From: Trichopria drosophilae
Lineage: Eukaryota; Arthropoda; Insecta; Hymenoptera; Diapriidae
Direction: 5' to 3'
NCBI GenBank assembly: GCA_030407085.1
Contig: CM059582.1
Location: forward strand, 15,419,501-15,483,500
Length of the DNA stretch: 64,000 nt
Part shown: positions 54,470 to 64,000 of the stretch, piece by piece
How the letters are laid out: the number at the start of each line of letters is the position of its first letter
Position numbering within the stretch: the first letter of the stretch is position 1
Made by a program: the position numbers and the translations under genes
Notes under the pieces: generated by a model
The model's input: only the letters and a program-made list of their open reading frames with translations
Databases searched by the model: none
Told to the model about the DNA's origin: nothing

Positions 54470-56363
54470 ACTCTGTTTGACCAGTATACAGATTGCATTT
54501 TTATCTTAGACGGCGACTTCAACTGTCGAGTCGGCTCCTCAAATTCTCTTAGTAATCTATCACAGATTTTTTATGGCTCCTCCGTGCGAATTCGAAAACG
54601 ATCTCATGACGAAACACTCAATCGCCGCGGGCACCCATCTGTCCGAATTTATGAAATCAAATAATTTTGCTTTATTAAACGGTCGGACGCCGAGTGACTT
54701 TCCGGCGGATTTCACATTTCGCGGACAGAGGGGTTTCAGCGTCGTTGTCCTAGTCTCGGTTTCTGTAGCGCACTTACCATATATTCACGATTTAGCTATT
54801 AGAGGTGATCTTTTCGGTTCTGACCTTCTGCCAATAACAGTGGCTCTCTATCTTTCCGAATATAGTTGCGCAACGCAACCAAACGCCTGAGTCCCAGAAA
54901 CTCGTGTCGAGACACGATATCAAAGACCTCCATTCGGAAAAAACTGCGTATTGATGAACTTCTGATATCAGCTATAGAATTGTATGCAAAATTGTATAAG
55001 GTTAGACACCGATGAATTTGTCCCACTGTATTAGTATTTTTTAGATTGAGTTCGCGACTCAGCATATACTGCTGGCCTATTAAATGACTATGTTTCTCGT
55101 TTCCGTAGCAATTCGCGTTTTTACAAGCAATGGTTCGATGAAAAGTGTTTCTCGGCGAAGAGAGTTCTTGCCCGAATCTTAAGAAATATGAAAAGGGTCG
55201 GATACACCTCAACCTCGGTAAATTCTTATAGATCAGCACGAAGGTCATACACTACCTTATTATCTCAGAAAAAACTTAGTTTCGGTACCAGAATCGCTAA
55301 CAGCTTCGCGGATTCCTGCAACTGTCTGGAACGCGTTTTTCCAACAGTTTTTTTCCGCAGACGGAACTTCCAGCTGGTACATTCGACCCCATACTGGATT
55401 CGCCTTTCTCTATGAGCGAACTCAAAAGCAGCTTGAACTCTCTGAAGGTGGGGATAGCCATTGGATCAGATAACATTCCTTCTGAACTTTTTAAATTTAT
55501 GGATGACCAGTGGCTTTCTCTCCTTCACTCGCTCTTTAACAGTATCTTTTCGGAAATTATATAAAGCCATGATCACTTCGGTCCTTTTGTATGGGGCTCC
55601 GTTTTGGGCCCTCCGGCATTTGGATAGACTGGATTTGGTGCAGATTGAGTTTTTTAAGAAGCTTCTACATCTACCGTGAAATACTCCGGCTTACTTGATC
55701 CGTTTAGAAGTTGGCATTCCACCGATCGCCCTGGAAATTCTTGACAGAACGATAAAATAGATAATTAAGACTCACGGACTGCCCAACTCCAGACTACCTA
55801 AAATTTTACTTCTCCGTCTTAGAGAACTGTCATCCAGGGTACCATCGCAGGACCCCCGAAACTGGCTTTCTCAGATCATGTCGCTTCTGAACGGGTCGGA
55901 GTCGGACGTTCTGTGGACCGATTTTACTGCGGGCTCGTGGGCTGCCGCCGGACCGGACTTAGTCGCTAAATATGCCGTGCCCTGCAGAGCTTAAGATCTA
56001 GCGAGGTATTTCAACTCCGGCAGTTGGCAACTACCGATCTTTCGACTACTCACGGACTCGCCGTACACGTTGTACCCGTCTCGTCTCCCTTTAATTGACG
56101 GTATACGTTTTAGTTATAACCCGCAAAGTCTCTGTACGCTAAGCAACATGAATGCCCCCCAAACACTTATGCACATTCTCGCCGAGTGTACTTTATTGAA
56201 CACTGTCAGGCGTGAATTTATCAAACGTGTTCCAACACCGCGACCGAACGCCAGTAACCTCCTTTGCGTACTAATATGTAACCCCGACCCTATATCCGCG
56301 AAGCTTCTTCTAAAGTTTATAAGGGCAACTTTTGTCAGAAGATCGTTTTTGTTAGGCGACTAA
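54470..56363 (+). pseudogene. LINE ORF2 with the reverse-transcriptase core deleted
   Basis: The endonuclease end is visible (ILDGDFNCRVGSS, NNFALLNGRTPSDFPADFTF, IHDLAIRGDLFGSDLLPITV). Then comes the start of RT (FSMSELKSSLNSLKVG, IGSDNIPSELFKFM at about 55,410-55,560). At about 55,563 the sequence jumps to the post-RT region (AMITSVLLYGAPFWALRHLD, FFKKLLHLP, LIRLEVGIPPIALEIL). The end has a CCHC-like C-x2-C...H-x4-C group (CTLSNMNAPQTLMHILAEC). The catalytic palm is absent. A conserved-looking end and short deletion suggest a once full-length element. Confidence 0.8.
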
Positions 56364-56487
56364 GATATTGTGTTAAAAAATTATATGTCATGTTAATGAT
56401 TAATGTAACGGCAATTTTCAAAACTCCCTTTTCAACAGGACTGCATCCCTTTATGAGAGTATAATAAATACATATATTTATATTGTA

Positions 56488-57310
56488 TTGTGACGGTTAC
56501 TGTCCCGAGCCTGGAAGGCATTTTGAATTTCACGCTAATTCGCGTGAGCTTGCGGAACGCGCCGTGGCGAGGCGTGGTATGATGTTTGCAGGTTTTGGAA
56601 TGCGCATATAGGTATGGGTGTTGCTTAGTCAGATAAGGTTAGATCGAAGGGGTTTTGGGAAACAGAAAAGTGTATCGGAGAAGGTTAGTGACCGAGGGTA
56701 TAAATTAGGGAATCGAAAAGGACGCTTCCTCTTGTTCCGATGACCGGGGGAAAATTGACACGCAAAGGAATACGGTACGACGACGAAGCGAGGAACGACC
56801 GCGTGGCCGGCGTGCCGGGAAAAACTCGACAAGTCCCTATTGGGGTAAGATAAGAAGAAAGGAGACTGTTCAAATAGGACAGTCGAAAAACAATATTTTC
56901 TGGTTCCAGAATTTTCGTTTGTTTAAAGCCGTTCCAAGGACTCGTGATCCAGCAGCAGGATCGCCATCAGGGTCAACGCTGTTCCGGTTTCCGATCGACG
57001 ATTTCACACGTGGCGTGAAGGAATCTGCTCCTTCTCGAATTTGGAGAAGTACCTGAATGAGAAAGTACCTGATTCATCAAGGCAAGGAGTTTATTCGACG
57101 CAGTTTCGGCCTCAAGAAAGTGAAACGGTGCGCAAAGTGTCCCTTCGGGAAACAGTCGCCCTTTTTGAGTTTTGGACTCAAACGAAATCTATTTGTGGCA
57201 CTCGACCGGTCGCCAAAGCGCTCATACGAAAAATAATTTAGAGTGCTCGGACGTCAGTGAACCGTGATCACGCTGAGAAACGTTTTTCCTCCCTTTTGTG
57301 GTTTCAAAGT
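56488..57310 (+). mobile_element. Second copy of the 1.5-kb LTR, 3'-truncated
   Basis: Matches 32,738-33,550 at roughly 94-96% by eye, with the same TATA region (GGTATAAATTAGGG near 56,697) and a few small indels such as a short duplication near 57,050. Homology stops after CCCTTTTGTGGTTTCAA. Confidence 0.75.
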
Positions 57311-58239
57311 TTCGAGTTCCCGCAAACTGACGGCGACCGACCATTGTTGCCACCGCAGAGATGCTAGCCAGCTCGCAACGCCATGACAGCCTCGACTGTC
57401 TTCCTGCGCACGCCCAGCCGCGCAGTTAACTTCACGCGCATGTCATCGATATCGATCTAGATTCGATTCTCAATGCGCGCATGTACGTCATCGGAGCAGC
57501 GACCCAATTCGGATCACTGCCCATATATCGACCCTGCGCCAAGACGAAAATGTGTCTTTGCGACTCTCGAGGTTGCGCACTAGCTCGAACACAGTGCTTG
57601 CGCAATATTCGCAGCAGCACTATCGGGATGCGTGTTATTAAAGACATGCGCAGTAGAGATTTCGGCTCTGCCAAGTTATGTCCCCCTTCTCATTCATCAA
57701 TCACCGGAGTTGAGGAAAGATGTCGATGTAGCAGCCACAACTGCCCCCCCCCCTATCTCAAGCAGTGCGCCCTATGCGATACGAGCGCCAATCCGCGCAT
57801 CATCCATCCTTATGTAATTAATACCATCTGTGTGACCCATCCTTTCCCCCACTTCTCCGAAACCACACCGCACATCTACGATCCTACCTCCCTCTACATT
57901 CATCGCCCTCTAATTCCCACTCCCATTGGTCCTTTTCCTTTTTTTTTTTGAAACAATATCCCTAAAGTAGATGGCGTGATGGTGCAGGGAAGGGGACGAA
58001 GAAGACGACATCCCGGTCAACAATAGTATTTTATGCAACAAGGGCGCAATTATCGATCTTCGACGAGTGTGAAATTTGTCGCTCGAGCGGAGCGAGGGTG
58101 ACAATCACAATCGACGGAGATCGATATTTCGCCCATGTTCCATACGATATTTTTTAATACGACGTGCGTAGAGCGCAATTTTACGTACATGAAAATTTCG
58201 CCCTAGTGCGTAAAATCGTGTTTTACGCACGGAGTGTTA
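57311..58239. other. Non-coding, GC-richer sequence
   Basis: Frames here (for example 57,481-57,951) show no family resemblance and no splice context. Proline- and cysteine-rich composition reflects CCC runs near 57,740. Nothing is recognised. Confidence 0.35.
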
Positions 58240-58535
58240 AAAACACTTTTTTGTAATTGCGGGCGTAAAGTTCGTGCGTAAAGTACTTTTGATGCCTATC
58301 TTTCGCGCCTAAAGTAAACTTTTATGCACTCCCGACGACGAAATTCGTAAAATGACCGGTCGTGCGTAAAGTTATACTTTACGCACTCAAACAGGCATCA
58401 AAACTTTACGCACTCACTTTACGCGCGCAAATACAAAAAATAGGATACCTAACACATGAGTAAAGTATAACTGTTACGCACGGGTCGGGAGCTTTACACA
58501 TCACTCGGCGCCTTCGGCGCCTCGTATGTATGGTT
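58240..58535. repeat. TTTACGCAC-family palindromic MITE, copy 2
   Basis: Same organisation as 39,190-39,470: GCGTAAAG words on both strands, CTTTTGATGCCTA and CAGGCATCAAAAC as inner inverted pair, AGGATACCTAAC then CACTCGGCGCCT tail. Several substitutions separate the copies. Related GCGTAAA words extend left to about 58,150. Confidence 0.8.
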
Positions 58536-59223
58536 CCCGTCCCGTGCGTAAAAGTATACATTACACCCTTGTTAGGTAATGTACTATTTCAATTGTCTCA
58601 GAACCCATCGGGTGTAATTTTGTCGAGCGCTTATCAACTAGTCGAATTGATTGTTATCGGGATAGATTAAGGTTATCTTGACGTGTTAGATTCGTGTTAA
58701 GTAGTTGCGTTAAGTAGCGGTTGCAGCGTTGTAATTTTGTCTTTTTTTTTGTGAGTTTTTTTATTTTCAATTTACTTTTTGTACATCATAATTTGTTTGT
58801 TTTATTTTGTTTTTATTATTTCTATTTCGTGTTCATTCATTTCTTTTCGTCGTTTTAAATATTAGTTATTGCTCTTGTAATTTATTCATTAATTTATGTA
58901 TTTTTATTTCGTGTTCAATAAACTCGTTTCTTCTCTTTTTTAATATTAGTGGTCGGCTCATGCAATTCATGCATTTAGTATTGTTACGGATGCTGGCTAC
59001 GCACATATTAGCACTCGTGTAGACAATACTTGCCTTTGTAAGATCGACAAGACGCACACCGACGAGCCCGATACGGCGCGTAATTAAACCACTCTACAAA
59101 ATTATCTTGGGATAGTGAAACAAAAACGAGGCCGGTCGCCAAGACTCGCGGGAGCCCCCGGAACACCCGTTCAGCTTCGCAGCCGTCCATCCAGAACCGC
59201 GCAAGAACAAATATAGTCACCAG
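58536..59223. other. Sequence between MITE and env remnant, no gene seen
   Basis: T-rich with no recognised frame. If the envelope gene was once complete, its surface-subunit part should be here and is not. Confidence 0.4.
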
Positions 59224-61723
59224 CTACAAAAATGTAACGACGAGGACGACATTAGAGAGATAATGAATAAAATTGGTACTCTTCATAACACAACTGCGGA
59301 TATGGCATATTTAATAGCAAAAACGTCATTAATAAAAGAAGAATTTTCTCAGATGCGCTTTGAGATGTCAACGCTACAATCTAGCGTCCGAAAAATAAAC
59401 GAAGGACTAGATGATTTAAGGTTAAAGGAAGAATTACACAAATGTCCTAATAGATGCAATATTATTCGCTATGCAAGGCCAAATACATCCAAAAATACTG
59501 GGCCCTATGGACATCTCGAACGGAATAACAGAAATTTTGGGAGCGGAGCCTGACTGCGAGTTTCCTGTACAAACTCGCCCACTAGCAACAGTGGGAATTA
59601 TTTAAAGTTTCGGATGCCAACATATTTTATGTTGATAATAGTATTATTTACGTATTAAGTATTCCACTCCTATCATTCGTTAAGTACGACCTGTACAAAC
59701 ACTACTCGATACCCGTTAGGCAGGAACTTGGAAAAGATATGTTTAAATACGCATTTATAGTACCAACCGCAAAATATACGGGCATAACAAACGATAGAGA
59801 CCGGTATATACATTTAACGTACGAAGATTTAGGAAAATGTAAAAAGACGGAAAGAAACTTTATCTGCCCAAACAATAAGGCTTTAACATAATTTTCAGAT
59901 TCTAATAATTTTAATATACATTAAAATTTATGATCAATAAAGCCTAATAATATAAATATTTTATTATTTTGTTGTATATTTACATGACAGTAATTAATTG
60001 AAAACAATGAGATTTGAATTATTTTCATCTGTTCCGAAAACGGCTGTGATTGGTCCATCCGCTCGTGACGTCACGATACTACTAATTTTAAATTTATGTA
60101 TTGCTATAACGTTATAAATTAGCTTAGAAAATATTTTGCGCACCGCTAACGAGATTTTGCGCACCAGCAAGATTCAGTTATTTCGGATGCCCATGAACGT
60201 TTTGCAAACTCGGGTTATGCATGCGTTTATAACGTTTATAATGAAAAACATTGTTCGATACACGAATTCCGACGGGCGTTTTGCGTCCTCATGTCATGGC
60301 GCCGCTCGAACCTTGCGGCGGCCATGACACTCGCAGTGCGCAAACCGCCCGTTATTTTTTTCGAAAATATCTACCTGTTCATTACTTAGGTACATTGAAA
60401 TGATTCTCACAGCAATAATAAGTTATTTTTCATTCATTCCTATACGTCGAGCTACTTGAAACCATGATTTCCGACGGTTCAAGTCCCTTGGCACGTGAAT
60501 GAAAATTTTGTCAGGCGCATTTTTATTTGTATTTTTGCACAAAGCCACAAAACAATACTTGTACTTACTCAAATCGTGATTTTTTCCAATAAATAATTCA
60601 AATCTGACGACTTTGTAAGACCGTTAACGTCAATTACCTTTAAAAAACGGAGCAAACTAGTATCGTGACGTCACTCACCGTTTCGGAAGACATCGTTAAC
60701 ACTCGGCGGTTTCCGGAGCTTTTTCGGAGCAGTTACATTATCCGATATTTTAATCAACATTTTCACCTATTTTTTTTATTATTTAAAAAAAAAATTCTAG
60801 TAGTATAACATTACATTTACTATCGATTGAACATATTTAAAAATATTATATTAAAGCCTTATTTCCCAGTCCACCTAGTAAATGAGAAAAGCGAGTGCGA
60901 AGTTCGATTGATAGCCGAACCCTTGTTTCGCGATTTTCAAATATGTCACATTCATATGGACGACTCTGCGAATTCATTTTGGACAAAATTAGAATCGCAG
61001 AATATGTGGATTTTTTCCATACCGACCAATGACGCGATCCACATTATGTGCAAAAATAAACCAACGTTGACAAAAATATTAAATAATACAGGCATACTTA
61101 TCTTAGACTCAAATTGTAGAGCACGGGCTTCTAATACAATACTAACGAGTTCCGGAACCGCCGTAAAGAAAAACGCCGTAATTCAACAGCCCATTCACAA
61201 CTTTAACATTTCAGAATTATTTTCCGCACATTTTAATGACACAAATCATGACATCTTAAAACTAAGTATAAAAAAAACAGAGATAGGTAAACCCCGCGAA
61301 ACAAATTACTTGAAAAACGATATAGCATTTCAGGATATAATAAAGAAAGCCCAGGAAATTGCGAATGAAAATATAGAAAAAGAGAAATCAGCTAGAACGC
61401 AAAATATGTCAACATATATTGGTTTAGGAATAATCGCAACAATCATCATATTAATTATTGTATGGAGGTGGTTCCGTTGGAGAAGCCTCCGTAAAATAAT
61501 TAACCCAAAGGAGTGCATTCCACAAACGCCGATACCTAATAAAAGACGTAAGACTAGCGATAACGACTGTGTTTATGAGAAAGAGTACGAAAGTGTAAAT
61601 TTAAACGTCAAGGACGCATCGGGTATTCCGTTCGGTAAACGAGACGGGCCGGCGCCAGGGGACCTAGCGCCATGTGTTTCTAATACATTTAAAGGCGATT
61701 CACAAACTTTCAGAACGGAATAA
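59224..61723 (+). pseudogene. env: Gypsy/errantivirus-type envelope (fusion protein) remnant
   Basis: The first part (59,224-59,553) has the heptad-rich segment after the fusion region (GTLHNTTADMAYLIAKTSLI). Two frame changes follow, through a stretch with GQIHPKILGPMDIS and then LFKVSDANIFYVDN. A 0.98-kb MITE splits the gene after FICPNN. The right part (to 61,723) has NISELFSAHFND, a membrane anchor (YIGLGIIATIIILIIVWRW) and a cytoplasmic tail of about 70 residues. Envelope proteins of insect endogenous retroviruses of the Gypsy group, related to the baculovirus F protein, share this layout. The N-terminal surface part, signal peptide and cleavage site are missing. No gag or pol lies beside it. 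It is non-functional as it stands. Confidence 0.82.
59878..60859. mobile_element. 982-bp TA-flanked MITE inside env
   Basis: The insert starts AGGCTTTAACATAATTTT and ends with an inverted equivalent (reverse complement AGGCTTTAATATAATATT). TA occurs at both edges (59,876-59,877 and 60,860-60,861), and envelope coding resumes immediately after. It has no transposase. It contains two segments with CGTGACGTCAC words. Confidence 0.78.
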
Positions 61724-62755
61724 TAAGAACCTTGTTGTTCTCTTAGGTTACTTAAAATAAGAAGAAGAAAATAACTTTCTTTTACATTTTTTATTGAGCA
61801 TTAAAGAAATACTTACCTCAGACACATGCGTATACTAGAAATAAGTACTTTCTTGTTCAGTGTTTATTATAGGTTACAGTGCGAGTCAAAACACTTCAGA
61901 GTGAACATTGATAGTGTACGACACACCATCCACGTATTGACTTTTCAAGTTACAATAATTGGTAAATAGCGATATTTCATTATGAATTAAGATTAAAGCG
62001 AGCGGTTATCACTGCAATACTTTTATATTACTAACCATAGATTTAAAATCTTTTTTAATGTATAAGATGACCCTGATGTGGTCAGACCACACGCGCTGGA
62101 GACCGTTGGAAATTAGAGATTCGGGTGCACTATTGTTAACCGAATTGTTATAATAAATAAAGTGACATTTGAAGACATCCGCTGTAGATTAGGAGGTCGA
62201 ATTGGCGAACAACTGACCCGTCGATATCTGCACTTACAGATATTCGAGCCGTTTCGTATCCGAGCATCGATATCTGACACGAAAGCGGCGATTCGCGAAA
62301 AACGACGAGCCTTATCGGACACCGTGGTTGATAGTGTCTCGTGAACACCCCCGCTACCGAATAATGTGCAAAACCGACCTGACTTGTAACGGATAATTGC
62401 ATTGTCCAGTCAGAGACGCCTCGGAGCTAGAACAGCTAATCTCGCGATCGGGAACCTGTAAAAACCTAAAGATCTCGGAACTTGGCACGCGGACGCCTTT
62501 TTCCAAGCGACTCTGCGTGAACACCTAAGTCGTCGACACGACTTAGTTTATTCATAACATACTATTCGCGTCCATCACGCTTGTCAAAGAAAACCTCTGC
62601 TCTCGGCAAAATATAGAGCTAATAAAAATTCTTCATACCTAAACCACTTATTCTTTCACTTGGGGTATCGGTCCCCTTCACGTGTACTCCCAAATCCGAA
62701 TTATCCTGATTTAATAAAACACTTGACGTTACGATCCCAAATCTTTAACAGTATC
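61724..62755. other. Downstream of env, no gene seen
   Basis: Possible 3' end of the envelope-bearing element; AATAAATAAAG near 62,150 could be a polyadenylation signal. LTR ends are not identifiable. The small frames at 62,113-62,402 are not convincing. Confidence 0.4.
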
Positions 62756-63195
62756 TTACTTTACAGAATCAAGTCTGTCCGATCCTAATTCTGTCGACGA
62801 AGCTCCAAAATGACCTAATGCATCATCGTGGAAGAAAGCCATGAAAATTGAGTACGATGCATTAATAGAAAATAAAACTTGGACCTTGACCAATCCTCCA
62901 TCGGATGCAAAAATTTTAAATTGTGGATGGGTTTTTAAAATTAAACCAGGCAACGGAAACGAGCCAAGTAAATTTAAAGCAAGACTTGTAGCAAAAGGTT
63001 GCTCACAAAGAAAAGGTATGGATTTTCAAGAGACGTATGTACCGGTTGTAAGAGGCAACACAATACGACTGTTATTTGCTCAGGCGGTTAAATACAATTT
63101 AAATTTGCATCACATGGACGTTACAAATGCTTTTTTGCATGGAAATCTCGCAGAAGAACTATATATGAGACAACCAGAACACTTTACTATTTCAG
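62756..63195 (+). pseudogene. pol: Copia-type reverse transcriptase fragment
   Basis: The frame from 62,841 reads KIEYDALIENKTWTLTNPPS, CGWVFKIKP, FKARLVAKGCSQRKGMDFQE and HHMDVTNAFLHGNLAEELYM, the N-terminal half of the Ty1/Copia RT (RVT_2), including the first catalytic aspartate region (MDVTNAFL). Upstream coding (DPNSVDEAPK) is broken by a TGA near 62,811. It ends at 63,195, where a new LTR element starts, before the YVDD part. Confidence 0.88.
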
Positions 63196-63320
63196 TGTTA
63201 TAAACTCCTTACACTCTTGTTTGCGCTTAAGAAAAAACTTTACACTTTCTCACATAATCCTCCCTCGACCAATCGCCGAAGCTCGTCTGTGATTGGTGCG
63301 GCAATCAGGCGAGTCTTGTG

Positions 63321-63327
63321 TATATAA
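63321..63327 (+). promoter_or_regulatory. TATA box of the LTR
   Basis: TATATAA in the LTR-like block, about 120 bases before its AATAAA signal. Confidence 0.6.
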
Positions 63328-63514
63328 TAGGGTCACCATCGCGTGATGTGATTTTCATTCCGACTTCGACCTCCGAACGACGCGGATCCACCGGCGCTCG
63401 GCTCTCCCCTCTTTTTGGCCAACGGACTAGGGACCGAAGATCAAAAATAAACATAAAGGATTACAACAACGAGTATTTTCCTCATAACCCTCCCTACTGG
63501 CAGCCACCCGTCGA

Positions 63515-63628
63515 GAGGAAGGAAGGACGAGCGAGAGAAGGAAGGAAGGACGAGCGAGAGAAGGAAGGAAGGAAGGACGAGCGAGAGAGGGAAAGAAGGA
63601 AGGACGAGCAGAAGAAGGAAGGAATGAA
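63515..63628 (+). repeat. Purine-rich minisatellite
   Basis: About four units of the type GAAGGAAGGACGAGCGAGA, 24-32 bp each, lie between the LTR and the gag-like frame. Confidence 0.85.
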
Positions 63629-63829
63629 GCCCTACTCTTGACCCACCGCCGTGCCGCCCCGCCCGTGCAGCAGCGCCCGGCCCACCCGCCTATAGTCCGA
63701 GTTCCTTCGGCCGCCGTTGGGTGGCAACGCAACGACACCGCTCCCGCGAGGAAAGTGGGTTCTTCCCGGACTATAAGGCGGGCTTCGCGATGGATCCTCA
63801 CGGCTTCTACCACTCGGGAAACTGCCAAT

Positions 63830-64000
63830 ATGGACCACCCAGCAGCCCAAGCAGTCGGAGAAGCCATCCCTAGCGGCGGTCCAAGCGTCGCCTGGGAGGA
63901 TTTGACACCGGAGCAGCAGCGCAACGTGGAACTGGCCCGGCATTTCCCCGCCCGCGAGACACAGCACTTCCGAGCGACGGGGTCTTTGGCGGGCTGCGAG
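63830..64000 (+). CDS. gag: Gag-like ORF start, cut by the window end
   Basis: From the ATG at 63,830 the frame is open for 57 codons to the window edge (MDHPAAQAVGEAIPSG, then WEDLTPEQQRNVELARHF). The composition and helical WEDLTPEQQ segment suit the N-terminus of a retrotransposon Gag, and it follows an LTR and leader. The longer minus-strand frames over the same bases are GC-driven shadows. With only 57 residues the family cannot be fixed. Confidence 0.5.
   Translation, partial: MDHPAAQAVGEAIPSGGPSVAWEDLTPEQQRNVELARHFPARETQHFRATGSLAGCE

Larger units (their letters stand above)
63196..64000 (+). mobile_element. LTR element inserted in the Copia fragment, running off the window
   Basis: The Copia frame is interrupted exactly at TGTTATAAACTCC. 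The next ~290 bp have an LTR layout: TATATAA at 63,321-63,327 and AATAAA at about 63,446-63,451. A leader with a purine-rich tandem repeat follows and then a gag-like frame at 63,830. The LTR's 3' end (near 63,490) is not certain. Confidence 0.65.

Noticed and set aside
32945..57241. Small frames repeated in the two large LTR copies
   Set aside because: They are conserved only because the LTR DNA is duplicated; no codon-level signal or domain is visible.
57481..57951. 156-codon frame with many prolines and cysteines
   Set aside because: It arises from CCC-rich sequence, overlaps an antisense frame and has no recognisable motif.
63427..63967. Minus-strand frames of 111 and 165 codons
   Set aside because: They lie opposite the LTR leader, minisatellite and gag-like start; composition is repeat-driven (SFLPSLARP units).
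1..64000. CRISPR arrays, rRNA and tRNA genes
   Set aside because: No regularly spaced repeat-spacer array and no convincing tRNA cloverleaf or rRNA core was seen by eye; the tandem repeats present are minisatellites.

Overview
The window looks like insect genomic DNA: AT-rich, genes with short spliceosomal introns, and repeat families familiar from insects. A hymenopteran such as an ant is my best guess, but that is inference from the kinds of elements present, not from a marker gene. Almost everything recognisable is mobile or virus-derived DNA, much of it nested and broken. One ordinary host-type gene stands out, a secreted lipase of the pancreatic-lipase/phospholipase A1 family in four exons at 37,121-38,726.

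Left part (0.9-5.1 kb): a cluster that looks like a Polinton/Maverick-type or virus-derived element. It has an intact DDE integrase with a C-terminal chromodomain-like end, a coiled-coil protein broken by one frameshift, a DUF8207-like protein broken by two, a small two-exon gene of unknown function and a small possible single-strand DNA-binding protein. No polymerase or capsid gene is in view. A 3.1-kb foldback element with arms of about 0.8 kb (5.13-8.25 kb) abuts it.

8.26-16.9 kb: two convergent genes of an EnSpm/CACTA-like DNA transposon. The plus-strand accessory gene can be assembled as eight exons whose phases all agree, with one premature in-frame TGA. The minus-strand transposase is broken in several places. 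The long sixth intron holds a G-rich repeat and a probable solo LTR.

18.3-32 kb: a palindromic repeat; a minus-strand Gypsy element with a textbook -1 frameshift signal at its gag-pol overlap, itself cut by another LTR; a plus-strand Gypsy RT fragment fused to foreign sequence; and a LINE 5' fragment. 32-36.5 kb: an isolated exon, a 1.5-kb LTR, a Mutator-like transposase fragment and a piggyBac remnant.

39.8-45.9 kb: an LTR element with nearly identical LTRs, a primer-binding site and a polypurine tract but no gag or pol, so a large non-autonomous element, carrying its own pogo-like MITE. 47-64 kb: LINE remnants, two more Gypsy remnants, a second copy of the 1.5-kb LTR, a Gypsy-type envelope remnant split by a TA-flanked MITE, and a Copia RT fragment split by a new LTR element whose gag runs off the window end.
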